Origin: Myxococcales bacterium
GTDB lineage: Bacteria > Myxococcota_A > Polyangia > Haliangiales > Haliangiaceae
Assembly (NCBI GenBank): GCA_028287135.1
Contig: JAQBQE010000017.1
Span: forward strand, 1 to 64,000
Reading direction: 5' to 3'
Length of the DNA: 64,000 nt
The position numbers were made by a program, and so were the translations under genes. Shown one piece after another: positions 26,703-35,441 of this stretch (its first letter is position 1; each line of letters opens with the position of its first letter). The notes beneath the pieces are model-generated. The model made no database searches, was not told the origin of the DNA, and was given only the letters and a program-made list of their open reading frames with translations.

Positions 26703-28294
26703 TTCGCCTCCGCGCGACGGATCAGCGCATACACCGGATGCCCGAGCGGCGACAGGATCAGACCGTCGAGCTCGGCGCGCGCCGCGACGACGAACTCCGA
26801 GTGCGCGAGCGGCACCCACGGTGCGTCGGCCGCGATCCGATCCTGCACCGCGGCGTACAGGCCGGTCCGCGTCGCTTCGTCGCTCGCAGCCTGCGCATCG
26901 TCGAGCAACAGGTCGACGCCGGGCTCCGAATAGAACGCGATATTCTGCGCCGACGGTGCGCGTGCGTTGCTCGAGTGGAACAGCACGTAGAGGAAGTTGT
27001 CGGGGTCGCCGGTGTCGCCGATCCAGCCGAACACCGCGAGGTCGTGCCCGCCGGACTCGACGACGTCCTTGTGCTCCGCGTACGGCAGCAGCTCGAGCTT
27101 GGTCTTGATCCCGATCTGGGCGAGCGCGCTCTGGAGAAACCGAGCCACGCGCTCGGGCTGCGAGAGATACGGGCGCGGCGTCGACAGCGAGTAGAGGTTG
27201 TACGTGCGCTCGGGATCGAACTTCTTGTCCGCGATCGCCTCGCCGAGCAGCTTGCGAGCGAGCACCGGATCGTAGGGATAGCGTGACGTCGGCTTGTGGT
27301 AGGCCCACTGGGCGGGTGGCAGCGGACCATCGGCGGCGACCGCGCGCCCCTGGTACGCGAGCTTGACGATCGGTTCCTTGTTGATCGCGTAGCTCACCGC
27401 GCGCCGGACGCGGACATCATCGAACGGCGGCTTCTGGGTGTTGAACGCGAGGTAGCTGACGTCGTTGCCCGGCGTGGCGTGGAGGATCAGATCGGGATGG
27501 AGGTCGACGAACGGTTGCTCGTCGGGGAGGATCGAGGTCGCGAGGTCGACGGACCCGGACTCGAGCTCGACCAGCCGCTGGCGAGCGTCGACGATCACGC
27601 GGAACACGATGCGGCCGATCGCGGGCTTGGCGCCCCAGTAGTGCTCGAACCGGCGCACGACGACCTGCTCGCCCTTGTTCCAGGCCTCGAACGCAAACGG
27701 GCCGGTCCCCACCGGGTGCTCCTGGAACCGGTCGCCCCACGTCGCGACCGCGGTCGGTGACACCAGCGGATACATCGCGAGGTCGCCGAGCAGCGGGGCG
27801 TACGGACGCGAGACATGGATCTCGACGGTCGTCGGATCGATGGCGACCAGCCGCGTGATGCCGCGGAGCAAGCTGCGCCGGTACAGCGCGTCCTGGCCCG
27901 CGAGGTACTGGGGGTGCCTGGGATCGAGCAGCCGCTCGAACGAGAACACCACGGCCGCGGCATCGAACGCGGTTCCGTCATGAAACGTGACGTTCGGTCG
28001 CAGGTGGAACGTCCACTTCGTGCCGTCCGGGGAGACCGTCCACGACGTCGCGAGCCCCGGCAGCACGTCCGTCGTGCCGGGCTTCCACTGGACCAGGCCC
28101 TCGAACAGCAGGCCGCCGACCTCGATCGACTCGCTGTCGGTGACGCGGACCGGATCGAGCGCCTGGACGTCCGCGGCCTCGGCCACGACCAGCGCCCCCG
28201 GATCGCGCCGCTTGCGCGCCTCGCGACCTGCGTCACAGGCGACGGTCGCCACGACGGCGATCATCAGCAGCCCCCACGCGGCCACGAACCTCAT
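26699..28294 (-). CDS. OppA/DppA-type solute-binding lipoprotein (SBP family 5)
   Basis: 531 residues. A lipoprotein signal ends VVATVACD, then the SBP_bac_5 fold begins with ALDPVRVTDSESIEVGGLLFEGLV and contains the family segment RPNVTFHDGTAFDAAAV and the C-terminal YLSQPERVARFLQSALAQIGI. Such proteins bind peptides, nickel or other solutes for ABC importers, but no permease or ATPase gene is near. The downstream overlap (GTGA) with a sensor kinase suggests that it serves as the extracytoplasmic receptor for that kinase. The ligand is not evident. Confidence 0.88.
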   Translation of the reverse strand: MRFVAAWGLLMIAVVATVACDAGREARKRRDPGALVVAEAADVQALDPVRVTDSESIEVGGLLFEGLVQWKPGTTDVLPGLATSWTVSPDGTKWTFHLRPNVTFHDGTAFDAAAVVFSFERLLDPRHPQYLAGQDALYRRSLLRGITRLVAIDPTTVEIHVSRPYAPLLGDLAMYPLVSPTAVATWGDRFQEHPVGTGPFAFEAWNKGEQVVVRRFEHYWGAKPAIGRIVFRVIVDARQRLVELESGSVDLATSILPDEQPFVDLHPDLILHATPGNDVSYLAFNTQKPPFDDVRVRRAVSYAINKEPIVKLAYQGRAVAADGPLPPAQWAYHKPTSRYPYDPVLARKLLGEAIADKKFDPERTYNLYSLSTPRPYLSQPERVARFLQSALAQIGIKTKLELLPYAEHKDVVESGGHDLAVFGWIGDTGDPDNFLYVLFHSSNARAPSAQNIAFYSEPGVDLLLDDAQAASDEATRTGLYAAVQDRIAADAPWVPLAHSEFVVAARAELDGLILSPLGHPVYALIRRAEAK

Positions 28295-28359
28295 GACGGG
28301 CGGACCATACCACCGCGTACGCGGCTTCCGGGGCCGCCATAACCAGGCCCGACCCTCGA

Positions 28360-28388
28360 TTGACTCTCGTCTTTCGCTGACTTAGCGT
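28360..28388 (+). promoter_or_regulatory. Candidate sigma-70-type promoter for the TRAP operon
   Basis: TTGACT (28360-28365) is separated by 17 bp from TAGCGT (28383-28388) in the 163-bp divergent intergenic region, giving a ~60-nt leader before the TatT start. The -35 box matches well and the -10 box poorly, so this is a candidate only. Confidence 0.35.
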
Positions 28389-28457
28389 TCGGCCCATACC
28401 GCGCGGTCCGGGTGAATGTGGGACCGGCGTCACCGTCTGAAGGGGGACTCTCGTTCC

Positions 28458-29390
28458 ATGCGCCTATCTCTCGCTCTCGTCACGGTCGTCGGGCTCGCCA
28501 CGGCACAGCTCGGCTGTGACGTCGGTAAGTTCACGGTCAAGACCACGTCCAAGGTGCTGCTGCGCGCTCAGCCGAGCCTCCAGCAGGAAGCCGACTACGA
28601 AATGGCCCGCCAGGCGATCCCCGGCGCGCTGAAGACCGTCGAGGGCTTCTGGATCGTCGACCCCGACAACTGGCGGCTGACCAAGATCCTCACCGAGGGC
28701 TACTGCCAGTACGGCACGGCGTTCGTCGAGGACGACTGGGAGGTCGCGAAGTTCGCCAAGGACCTCGAGGCGATCGACTACCACAACACGCGCGCGACCA
28801 AGATGTTCACGCGCTGCCTGAACTACGCGCTGAAGACCCTCGGCCCGCGCTGGCAGAAGGAGCTGTTCGAGACCACCGAGAAGGTCACGAAGCTCATCAA
28901 GGACACTGGCTCGGGCCATCGCTTCGAGCTGCTGTTCGCCGGTCTCGCGCTCGGCTCGCTCGTCAATCACAACCTCACCCGCGTCGAGATGATCTCGTAC
29001 CTGTCGACGGTGCAGCTGATGCTCGAGCGCGTCGTCGAGATCGACAAGCAGGCGGGCCTGCCGGCGAACAAGGCGCATGCCGCGATGCCGCACATCGCGC
29101 TCGGCATGCTGCACAGCGCGCGCGCTCTCTCGATGGGTGGCGATCCGAACCTCGCCCGGTCGCACTTCGAGATGGCGCTCAAGATCACCGACAACAAGAT
29201 GCTGCTCGCGCGGACGCTGATGGCGTACCGGATCGGGCTGCAGACCAACGACCGCAAGTTCTTCCACGACCAGCTCAAGATCGTGCTCGAGACCGCACCG
29301 TCGGTGTGGCCCGAGCAACGCCTCGCCAACGAGGTCGCGCATCGCAAGGCCCGCCGCTATCTCTCGAAAGAAAAGGACATCTTCCAATGA
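28458..29390 (+). CDS. TRAP transporter TatT-type lipoprotein
   Basis: 310 residues from the ATG at 28458, chosen because AGGGGGA lies 10-17 bp upstream and a lipobox (LATAQLGCD, Cys20) follows; an in-frame upstream ATG would bury the signal peptide. The body is all-helical, TPR-like (YHNTRATKMFTRCLNYALKTLG; AAMPHIALGMLHSARALSMGGDPNLARSHFEMAL region). This matches the TatT component first described in Treponema pallidum, a trimer that docks the TRAP binding protein. It overlaps the binding-protein gene by 4 bp (ATGA), confirming a functional pairing. Confidence 0.85.
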   Translation: MRLSLALVTVVGLATAQLGCDVGKFTVKTTSKVLLRAQPSLQQEADYEMARQAIPGALKTVEGFWIVDPDNWRLTKILTEGYCQYGTAFVEDDWEVAKFAKDLEAIDYHNTRATKMFTRCLNYALKTLGPRWQKELFETTEKVTKLIKDTGSGHRFELLFAGLALGSLVNHNLTRVEMISYLSTVQLMLERVVEIDKQAGLPANKAHAAMPHIALGMLHSARALSMGGDPNLARSHFEMALKITDNKMLLARTLMAYRIGLQTNDRKFFHDQLKIVLETAPSVWPEQRLANEVAHRKARRYLSKEKDIFQ

Positions 29391-30397
29391 TCAGCAAGCT
29401 ACTCGGACTCTGTGCAGTAACCGCTCTGGCGCTTCACGCGACCCCGGCAGCGGCCGAGAACGTCGAGCTCCGCATTGCGACACTGGCGCCGTCGGGCAGC
29501 CCGTGGATGGCTGTGCTCGACAAGTCCGCGGCGGAGATCAAGACGAAGACCGCTGGCCGGGTCACGCTCAAGTACTTCGAGGGCGGACAGCAGGGTGACG
29601 AGCGCGACTTCGTTCGCAAGATCAAGCTCGGTCAGCTCGACGGCGCCGCGGTCACCGCGATCGGCCTGTCGATGATCGACGAGTCGATCCGCGTGCTCGA
29701 GCTGCCGATGATGTTCCAGTCGACCGACGAGGTCGATTACGTCGCCGACAAGATGTGGCCCTACTTCCAGAAGAAGTTCGAGAAGAAGGGCTTCAAGCTC
29801 AACGACCGCGGCGAGGTGGGCTGGGCCTACTTCCTCTCGAAGAGCAAGGTCGAGTCGCTCGGCGACCTCAAGGGCCAGAAGCTGTGGCAGTGGGGCGATG
29901 ATCGCCTCGTCGGTGCGATGTTCAAGAAGCTCGGCCTCAACGGCGTGCCGCTGGGCGTTCCCGAGGTCGACTCGAGCCTGACGTCGGGCCGGATCACCGC
30001 GTGCTACGGCTCGCCCGTCGCTGCCGTCGCGCTGCAGTGGTACACGAAGGTCAAGTTCATGACCTCGATGCCGATGAGCTACGGCATCGGCGCCACCGTC
30101 GTCTCCCTCGAGACGGTGAAGAAGATCACGCCCGAGGATCAGAAGGCGGTCGAGGCGATCAGCAAGGCCGGCTCGAAGAAGCTTCGCAAGGTGATCCGCA
30201 AGGCCAACGAGGACGCCAAGAACACGATGACGCGCAAGGGCGTGACCGTGGTGCAGTCGCCGGCGACCCTCGTCGACGAGTTCACGAAGAACGCGCTCGA
30301 CGTCCACAAGGAGCTCGTCGGCAAGCTCTACTCGCAGGAGGAGCTCGACATGGTCCTGAAGTACCGCGAGGAATTCCGCGCGAAGAACAAGAAGTAG
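29387..30397 (+). CDS. dctP: TRAP transporter solute-binding protein (DctP/TatP type)
   Basis: 336 residues. The start ATG (29387) overlaps the TatT stop. A Sec signal peptide (cut after PAAA, about residue 23) is followed by the DctP fold: LRIATLAPSGSPWMAVLDKSA, GGQQGDERDFVRKIKLGQLD and LELPMMFQS. In classical DctP/SiaP proteins an Arg in the 'LKGxKIR' strand binds the ligand carboxylate. Here the matching strand is LKGQKLWQWGDD, with Trp where Arg is expected. This, together with TatT, suggests a non-carboxylate, possibly hydrophobic ligand. An intrinsic hairpin follows the gene, which could raise its expression relative to the permeases. Confidence 0.9.
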   Translation: MISKLLGLCAVTALALHATPAAAENVELRIATLAPSGSPWMAVLDKSAAEIKTKTAGRVTLKYFEGGQQGDERDFVRKIKLGQLDGAAVTAIGLSMIDESIRVLELPMMFQSTDEVDYVADKMWPYFQKKFEKKGFKLNDRGEVGWAYFLSKSKVESLGDLKGQKLWQWGDDRLVGAMFKKLGLNGVPLGVPEVDSSLTSGRITACYGSPVAAVALQWYTKVKFMTSMPMSYGIGATVVSLETVKKITPEDQKAVEAISKAGSKKLRKVIRKANEDAKNTMTRKGVTVVQSPATLVDEFTKNALDVHKELVGKLYSQEELDMVLKYREEFRAKNKK

Positions 30398-30424
30398 TCA
30401 CGCCCCCGGGTCATCGGACCTGGA

Positions 30425-30456
30425 AAACGCCCGGTGGCCTCGGCGACCGGGCGTTT
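30425..30456 (+). terminator. Hairpin terminator/attenuator after the TRAP binding-protein gene
   Basis: A perfect 11-bp inverted repeat AAACGCCCGGT / ACCGGGCGTTT with a 10-nt loop starts 28 bp after the dctP stop. Only a weak T-run follows (TTTGCTCATTT), so partial termination or 3'-end stabilisation is more likely than full termination; the permease genes continue downstream. Confidence 0.7.
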
Positions 30457-30513
30457 GCTCATTTCGGGTGGGGTTCATTGAAAGGGTGGCAAGCGTGCCC
30501 CTACGATTGCCCT

Positions 30514-31209
30514 GTGACAGACGAACCCAAGGACAAGGGGTCCGGGGGTGATGGGGGTCTGCCCCCGTCGCTCGCGAACACGGATGGTAGTGCGGACATG
30601 GTGGATCTGCCCGCGAGTGCGGCGGAGCCACCGGTGCGAGCGAGCGCGCTCGACCTGCACGCCAAGCTGACCTACCCGGATGACGGCCCGTTCTCGGCGA
30701 AGGTTCGCAAGGTCGATGACCTGATCGGCCGCGTCGAGCAGGTCGTGCTCGTCGCGATCCTCACGGCGATCGTGCTGACCGGCGCCGGTCACGCGTTGCT
30801 CGAGAAGTTTGCGCACATCCGGATCCCGTTCAAGGACGACGTCGTCCGCGCGGGCACGTTCGCGATCGCGATGATCGGCGGCGCGTTCGCGAGTCACCAG
30901 GCCAAGCACCTGTCAATGGATCTGCTGTCGCGCCGGTTCTCACCGCGCAACCGGTTGTTCCTCAAGGTCGTGCTCGGACTGTTCGCGATCTTCGTGCTGG
31001 TCCTGCTGATCCGCTCGGGCCTCCACAACATCGAGAACGAGAAGCAGTTCCTCGCCGAGGACAAGCTGATCTCGCGCGTCAAGGTCGCATGGCTGATCCC
31101 GATCGGCGGCGCGCTGATGATCCTCCACACCGTCCTCCACACGATCATCGACATCGATTACCTCGCGCGGCACAAGACGCCGCCCGAGCGGATGAGGTCG
31201 GGGCACTGA
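30514..31209 (+). CDS. dctQ: TRAP transporter small permease (DctQ)
   Basis: 231 residues from the GTG at 30514; an ATG at 30598 is an alternative. A ~70-residue disordered, Gly/Ala/Asp-rich cytoplasmic N-terminus precedes four hydrophobic segments typical of DctQ (VEQVVLVAILTAIVLTGAGHAL; AGTFAIAMIGGAFASHQ; FLKVVLGLFAIFVLVLLIRSG; VAWLIPIGGALMILHTVLH). The second segment contains the family's HQxKHLSMDLLSRRF boundary. DctQ supports the large subunit DctM. The N-terminal extension is longer than usual. One base separates its stop from the DctM start. Confidence 0.88.
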   Translation: MTDEPKDKGSGGDGGLPPSLANTDGSADMVDLPASAAEPPVRASALDLHAKLTYPDDGPFSAKVRKVDDLIGRVEQVVLVAILTAIVLTGAGHALLEKFAHIRIPFKDDVVRAGTFAIAMIGGAFASHQAKHLSMDLLSRRFSPRNRLFLKVVLGLFAIFVLVLLIRSGLHNIENEKQFLAEDKLISRVKVAWLIPIGGALMILHTVLHTIIDIDYLARHKTPPERMRSGH

Positions 31210-31210
31210 C

Positions 31211-33433
31211 ATGATGACCATCCTGATCATTCTCCTCGCGCTGGTGTTCATCAGCGGCGCGCCCCTGTTCACGATCATGCTCGGAGGAACCGCGCTCGGC
31301 GCGTTCTTCTCGATGCGTGGCTTCACCATCGGCTTCGACGGCGCGATCAACAAGATGTTCGGCATCAGTGGCCGCGACGAGATCGAGGTCCTGTCGACGA
31401 TCCCGCTGTTCATCTACGCGGGCTACCTGCTCGCCGAGGCGAAGACGGCCGACCGCCTGGTCCGGTTCGCCAACGCGATGATGGGCTGGCTCCCCGGCGG
31501 CCTCGCGATCGTCACGATCGGTACGTGCGCGCTGTTCACGGTGTTCACGGGTGCCTCCGGCGTCACGATCATCGCGCTCGGCGGTGTGCTGATGCCTGCA
31601 CTCGTCAAGAACGGCTACCCGGAGCGGTTCTCGATGGGCCTGATCGCAGGCACCGGCTCGGTCGGTCTGCTGTTCCCGCCTGCCCTGCCGCTGTTCATCT
31701 ACGGAACGGTCTACGGCCTGACCGGTCTCGACAAGGAGAACTGGGACACCGGCCGGTTCCTGTTCGCCGGCGTCGTCCCCGGCATGGTGCTGATCGGCAT
31801 GATGTCGGCGGTCGCGGTGTTCGTGGCCGTGAAGAAGAAGCTGCCCCGCCAGAAGTTCTCGGTGGGCGAGCTCGGCAAGAGCTTCATCGCCGCGCTGCCC
31901 GAGCTGATGATCCCGTTCGGCGTGATCGTCGGTCTCGCCTCCGGCTTCGGTCTGCCAGAGATCGCGTCGATCACGGTGCTCTACGTCGCGATCCTCGAGA
32001 TCGCGATCTTCCGCGCACTCACGCTGAAGCAGATGTGGGGCATCAGCTTCGAGGCGATGGCGATGATCGGCGCGATCTTCATGATCATCTTCGCGTCGAC
32101 CGCGTTCACCGACTTCATGGTCAACGCAGAGGTCCCGAAGAAGCTGGTCGCGATCACGCAGGAGAACGTCGAATCGAAGATCGTCTTCCTCCTCGCGATC
32201 AACGTGATCTTGCTGATCGTCGGCACGGTCATGGACATCTTCTCGGCGATCGTCGTCGTGCTTCCGCTGATCGCACCGATCGCGAAGGCCTACGGCATCG
32301 ACCCGTACCACCTCGGCGTCATCTTCCTGCTCAACCTCGAGGTCGGCTACCTCCACCCTCCCGTCGGTCTCAACCTGTTCCTCACATCGGTGAAGTTCAA
32401 CCGACCGATCACCGAGGTGATGTGGGCGACGGTGCCGTTCCTCGTCACGATGATCGTCGCCCTGCTCGTGATCACCTACGTCCCGGCGATCACCGCGGTC
32501 TCGGTCCCCGAACCGCCACGCACGGCGCCGATCAAGAACCTGATCACCCTCGTCGAGACCGGCATCGAGGAGGGCAAGGTCTCGATCGCCCAGATCGCGC
32601 TGGTCGACGTGATGGGCAACGAGATCAAGGGTCTCGACGGAAAACCCGTGATGCGGCAGTTCAAGGACTGCAAGGCGATCGCTGACGAGAACGATCGTAA
32701 CGTCTGCCAGCTGGTGTTCTTCAACGTCACGGCATGTCGTCCCGACGCGAAGTCGCAGGACCCGAAGCAGATCGCGTGTGCAAACCGCGCGATCGCAGAG
32801 TGGACGGTCGCCAACATGAACGGCGATGCACTCCACCCCGAGTACGCCGTGACGACGATGTGGGAGCTCGCGCTGGTCGATGCCGACGGCAAGCCACTCG
32901 AGCACGACATGCCGATCCTCGGCAAGGACGGCACGCCCGTGCTCGACGACGCAGGCGACCCGAAGACGGAGAAAAAGCCACTGCTCGCCAAGGACGGCAA
33001 GCCGCTCGTGAAAAAGCTCGCGACGTGCGACGCGCTGACCGACAGCGCGAAGGACACCTGCCGCTCGCTGTTCGTCGAGGTCTCGAACTGCACGATCTTG
33101 CCGCCCGACGCCGACGAGTGCGCAGAGGCAGCGGCCACCGAGTGCGGGTCGGCAGGCGGCGAGGCTCCGGCTCCCGCTCCGGGCGACGGCTCGGCGGGCT
33201 CCGCGGCAGCGGGCTCCGCGGCAGGCTCGGGCTCCGCGGAAGCGGCAGGCTCGGGCTCCGCGGCAGGCTCGGGCTCCGCGGCAGGCTCGGGCGCTGTCCC
33301 GGGTACCGCGGTAGCTGGCGACTGCGTGGCGGAGAAGACGGCCGCGTGTCAGAAGAAGGCGATCCAGAGCTGCGCGGTCGACAAGATGATCACGTGGATC
33401 TCTGACAACCCGGACCAAGCCGCGCAAGAGTGA
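31211..33433 (+). CDS. dctM: TRAP transporter large permease (DctM) with Cys-rich C-terminal extension
   Basis: 740 residues; a normal DctM is about 425-470. Residues 1-430 form the canonical 11-12-helix Na+-coupled permease (motifs GSVGLLFPPALPLFIYG and YLHPPVGLNLF). About 300 additional residues follow the last helix. They contain two related modules: one with KDCKAIADENDRNVC...TAC and one with ATCDALTDSAKDTC...SNC, each preceded by an ALVDxxGxxxxxxDGKP strand. A Gly/Ser/Ala linker (about 660-700) and a third short Cys cluster (GDCVAEKTAACQKKAIQSC) end the protein. By topology the extension is probably periplasmic and disulfide-bonded. UbiA starts 7 bp downstream. Confidence 0.9.
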   Translation: MMTILIILLALVFISGAPLFTIMLGGTALGAFFSMRGFTIGFDGAINKMFGISGRDEIEVLSTIPLFIYAGYLLAEAKTADRLVRFANAMMGWLPGGLAIVTIGTCALFTVFTGASGVTIIALGGVLMPALVKNGYPERFSMGLIAGTGSVGLLFPPALPLFIYGTVYGLTGLDKENWDTGRFLFAGVVPGMVLIGMMSAVAVFVAVKKKLPRQKFSVGELGKSFIAALPELMIPFGVIVGLASGFGLPEIASITVLYVAILEIAIFRALTLKQMWGISFEAMAMIGAIFMIIFASTAFTDFMVNAEVPKKLVAITQENVESKIVFLLAINVILLIVGTVMDIFSAIVVVLPLIAPIAKAYGIDPYHLGVIFLLNLEVGYLHPPVGLNLFLTSVKFNRPITEVMWATVPFLVTMIVALLVITYVPAITAVSVPEPPRTAPIKNLITLVETGIEEGKVSIAQIALVDVMGNEIKGLDGKPVMRQFKDCKAIADENDRNVCQLVFFNVTACRPDAKSQDPKQIACANRAIAEWTVANMNGDALHPEYAVTTMWELALVDADGKPLEHDMPILGKDGTPVLDDAGDPKTEKKPLLAKDGKPLVKKLATCDALTDSAKDTCRSLFVEVSNCTILPPDADECAEAAATECGSAGGEAPAPAPGDGSAGSAAAGSAAGSGSAEAAGSGSAAGSGSAAGSGAVPGTAVAGDCVAEKTAACQKKAIQSCAVDKMITWISDNPDQAAQE
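33190..33291. repeat. Degenerate GGCTCNGCGGCA-type repeat in dctM
   Basis: Repeated GGCTCCGCGGCAGGCTCGG units encode Gly-Ser-Ala-Ala-Gly-Ser in the linker of the DctM extension. It is a low-complexity coding repeat, not a CRISPR array. Confidence 0.8.
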
Positions 33434-33440
33434 GCCCGCG

Positions 33441-34325
33441 ATGCGTACCGCTGCGGCGCTGATCAAGACGATCCGCCCGCACCAGTGGGTGAAGAACGTC
33501 TTCGTGGCGGCACCGCTGGTGTTTGCGCAGGACCTGACGCACCCCGACAAGGTCGTGCGCACCGTGATCGCGGTGCTCGCGTTCTGCTTCCTGTCGGGCG
33601 CGGTTTACGCGTTCAACGACGTGCGGGACGTCGAGCAGGATCGCGTTCATCCGAAGAAGAAGCTGCGGCCGATCCCCGCAGGCGCGCTGTCCGAGCGCAC
33701 GGCGATGATCTCGGCGGCCGTGCTCGCGGTCGTCGCGCTGACGGCGTGCGCGATCCTGTCCTGGAAGCTCGCGCTGATCGCGGCGGCGTACCTGGTTCAG
33801 AACGTCGCGTACAGCGTGCGGCTCAAGCACATCGCGTTCGTGGATGTCGGCGTGATCGCGAGCGGGTTCCTCCTGCGGGTGCTCGCCGGGGCCGCGGCAA
33901 TCGACGTGCGAGCCTCGCCGTGGCTGCTCGTCTGCACCGCCCTGCTCGCCGTGTTCCTCGGCCTCGGGAAGCGCGCCCACGAGCTCGCGTGGGCCACGCG
34001 CAGCGGCAGTGATGAGGCCACGCGCGCCTCGCTCGCCGGATACCGGCTCCCGGTGGTCCGGACGGCGATGCTGTTCCTCGCGGTGATCACGTGCGCGGCC
34101 TACGTCGCGTACACGCTGGATCCGCACACGATCGCGTTCTTCCAGACCGACGCCCTCGTGTTCAGCGCGCCCTTTGTCGCGCTCGGGATCCTCCGGTTCC
34201 TGATGCTCGCGCTGTGGCGCCCCAAGGACGACAGCCCGACCGAGGCGATGCTGAAAGATCCCTGGTTCCTGCTGATCCTTGCGGGAGCCGTGGGGACGAT
34301 CCTGTTCATCATCTACGGCCGCTGA
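33441..34325 (+). CDS. UbiA-family prenyltransferase (decaprenyl-phosphate phosphoribosyltransferase-like)
   Basis: 294 residues with about eight to nine transmembrane helices. The N-terminus TIRPHQWVKNVFVAAPLVFA and the Asp-rich NDVRDVEQDRVHPKKKLRPIPAG are the hallmarks of the DPPR-synthase branch of UbiA, which transfers 5-phosphoribose-diphosphate to a polyprenyl phosphate. Related UbiA enzymes prenylate aromatic rings, so the acceptor is not certain. The gene is 7 bp after dctM and 24 bp before the IPP isomerase gene. Its position at the head of an isoprenoid cluster supports use of a polyprenyl substrate. Confidence 0.82.
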   Translation: MRTAAALIKTIRPHQWVKNVFVAAPLVFAQDLTHPDKVVRTVIAVLAFCFLSGAVYAFNDVRDVEQDRVHPKKKLRPIPAGALSERTAMISAAVLAVVALTACAILSWKLALIAAAYLVQNVAYSVRLKHIAFVDVGVIASGFLLRVLAGAAAIDVRASPWLLVCTALLAVFLGLGKRAHELAWATRSGSDEATRASLAGYRLPVVRTAMLFLAVITCAAYVAYTLDPHTIAFFQTDALVFSAPFVALGILRFLMLALWRPKDDSPTEAMLKDPWFLLILAGAVGTILFIIYGR

Positions 34326-34349
34326 CGGCACCGTGGTAAAGACTCAGGC

Positions 34350-35441
34350 GTGCCAGGCAGGGACCGTGTCGAGCCGCCGATCGCCCAGCGAAAGGCCGAC
34401 CATCTCGAGGTGGCCGCGTCCGGGCGCGCGGAGTTCGCCAGGTCCACGCTGCTCGAGCACGTCCACCTCGTCCACCAGGCGTTACCCGAGCTCGCTCTCG
34501 ACGAGATCGACCTCGACACCGAGCTCGTCGGCAAGCCGCTCAAGGCCCCGCTCCTGATCACCGGGATGACCGGCGGGACGGCCGACGCCGCCGCGGTCAA
34601 CCGCGACCTCGCCCGGGCCGCCCAGGCCGCCGGTGTGGCGTTCGGCGTGGGCTCGCAGCGAGCGATGGACGAGCATCCCGAGCTGGCCGCGAGCTATCAG
34701 GTCCGCGACGTCGCACCCGATGTCGTGCTGCTCGGCAACATCGGCGCGGTCCAGGCGCTCGCGATGGGACCGGCCCGCGTCGTCGAGCTCGGCAAGCGGA
34801 TCGGCGCCGATGCCATGGCCGTCCACCTCAACGTCGGCCAGGAGCTGATCCAGCAGCACGGTGATCGCGACTTCCGCGGGCTGCGTGACGCGATCGCGCG
34901 CCTCGTCGACGCGTCGCCGTTGCCGATCATCGTCAAGGAGACCGGGTGTGGGCTGTCCGCGGAGACCGCACGCTCGCTGATCGGTGCAGGCGTCCACACG
35001 GTCGATGTCGCCGGTGCCGGCGGGACGAGCTGGGTGGCCGTCGAGGCGTTGCGCGCCGCGGAGGGTAGCGATGCCGCCACGCTCGGCGCCGAGCTCTGGG
35101 ACTGGGGCGTTCCGACCGCGGTCTCCGTCGTCGCGTGTGCGCGCGCGGGCCTCACCGTGGTCGCCTCGGGCGGCATGCGCTCCGGCCATGACGTCGCACG
35201 TGCGCTCGCTCTCGGTGCCCGCGCCGGCGGCATGGCAGCGCCGATGCTTCGCGCTCATCGCGCCGGCGGCGAACCCGCGGTCCGTGCGTTGCTCGCGCAG
35301 GTCATCGGAGCGATCCGCTCGGTCTGCTTGCTCACGGGCTGCGCCTCCGCGACCGATCTCTCGCGCGCGCCGCGGCACCTCGGTGCCCCGCTGCGCGCGT
35401 TCCTCGACGACCTCGTTCCCCCGGGCCCGCGACTCCCATGA
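34350..35441 (+). CDS. fni: Type 2 isopentenyl-diphosphate delta-isomerase
   Basis: 363 residues, start GTG at 34350. An FMN- and NADPH-dependent TIM-barrel enzyme interconverting IPP and DMAPP. Motifs: IAQRKADHL at the N-terminus, PLLITGMTGGT, GVGSQRAM, HLNVGQELIQQHGDRDF with the catalytic Gln, VKETGCGLS and VASGGMRSGHD for phosphate/FMN binding. It replaces the type 1 Idi enzyme and is usual in bacteria that use mevalonate. The stop overlaps the mevalonate kinase start by 4 bp (ATGA). Confidence 0.94.
   Translation: MPGRDRVEPPIAQRKADHLEVAASGRAEFARSTLLEHVHLVHQALPELALDEIDLDTELVGKPLKAPLLITGMTGGTADAAAVNRDLARAAQAAGVAFGVGSQRAMDEHPELAASYQVRDVAPDVVLLGNIGAVQALAMGPARVVELGKRIGADAMAVHLNVGQELIQQHGDRDFRGLRDAIARLVDASPLPIIVKETGCGLSAETARSLIGAGVHTVDVAGAGGTSWVAVEALRAAEGSDAATLGAELWDWGVPTAVSVVACARAGLTVVASGGMRSGHDVARALALGARAGGMAAPMLRAHRAGGEPAVRALLAQVIGAIRSVCLLTGCASATDLSRAPRHLGAPLRAFLDDLVPPGPRLP

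Noticed and set aside
26703-27308. Possible 202-residue N-terminal extension of the large sensor kinase
   Set aside because: It lies wholly inside the binding-lipoprotein gene in another frame and reads as Arg-rich shadow; the GTGA start at 26702 gives a normal N-terminus.
33190-33291. Repeat array considered as CRISPR or VNTR locus
   Set aside because: No spacers; it is a Gly-Ser-Ala coding repeat in frame within dctM.
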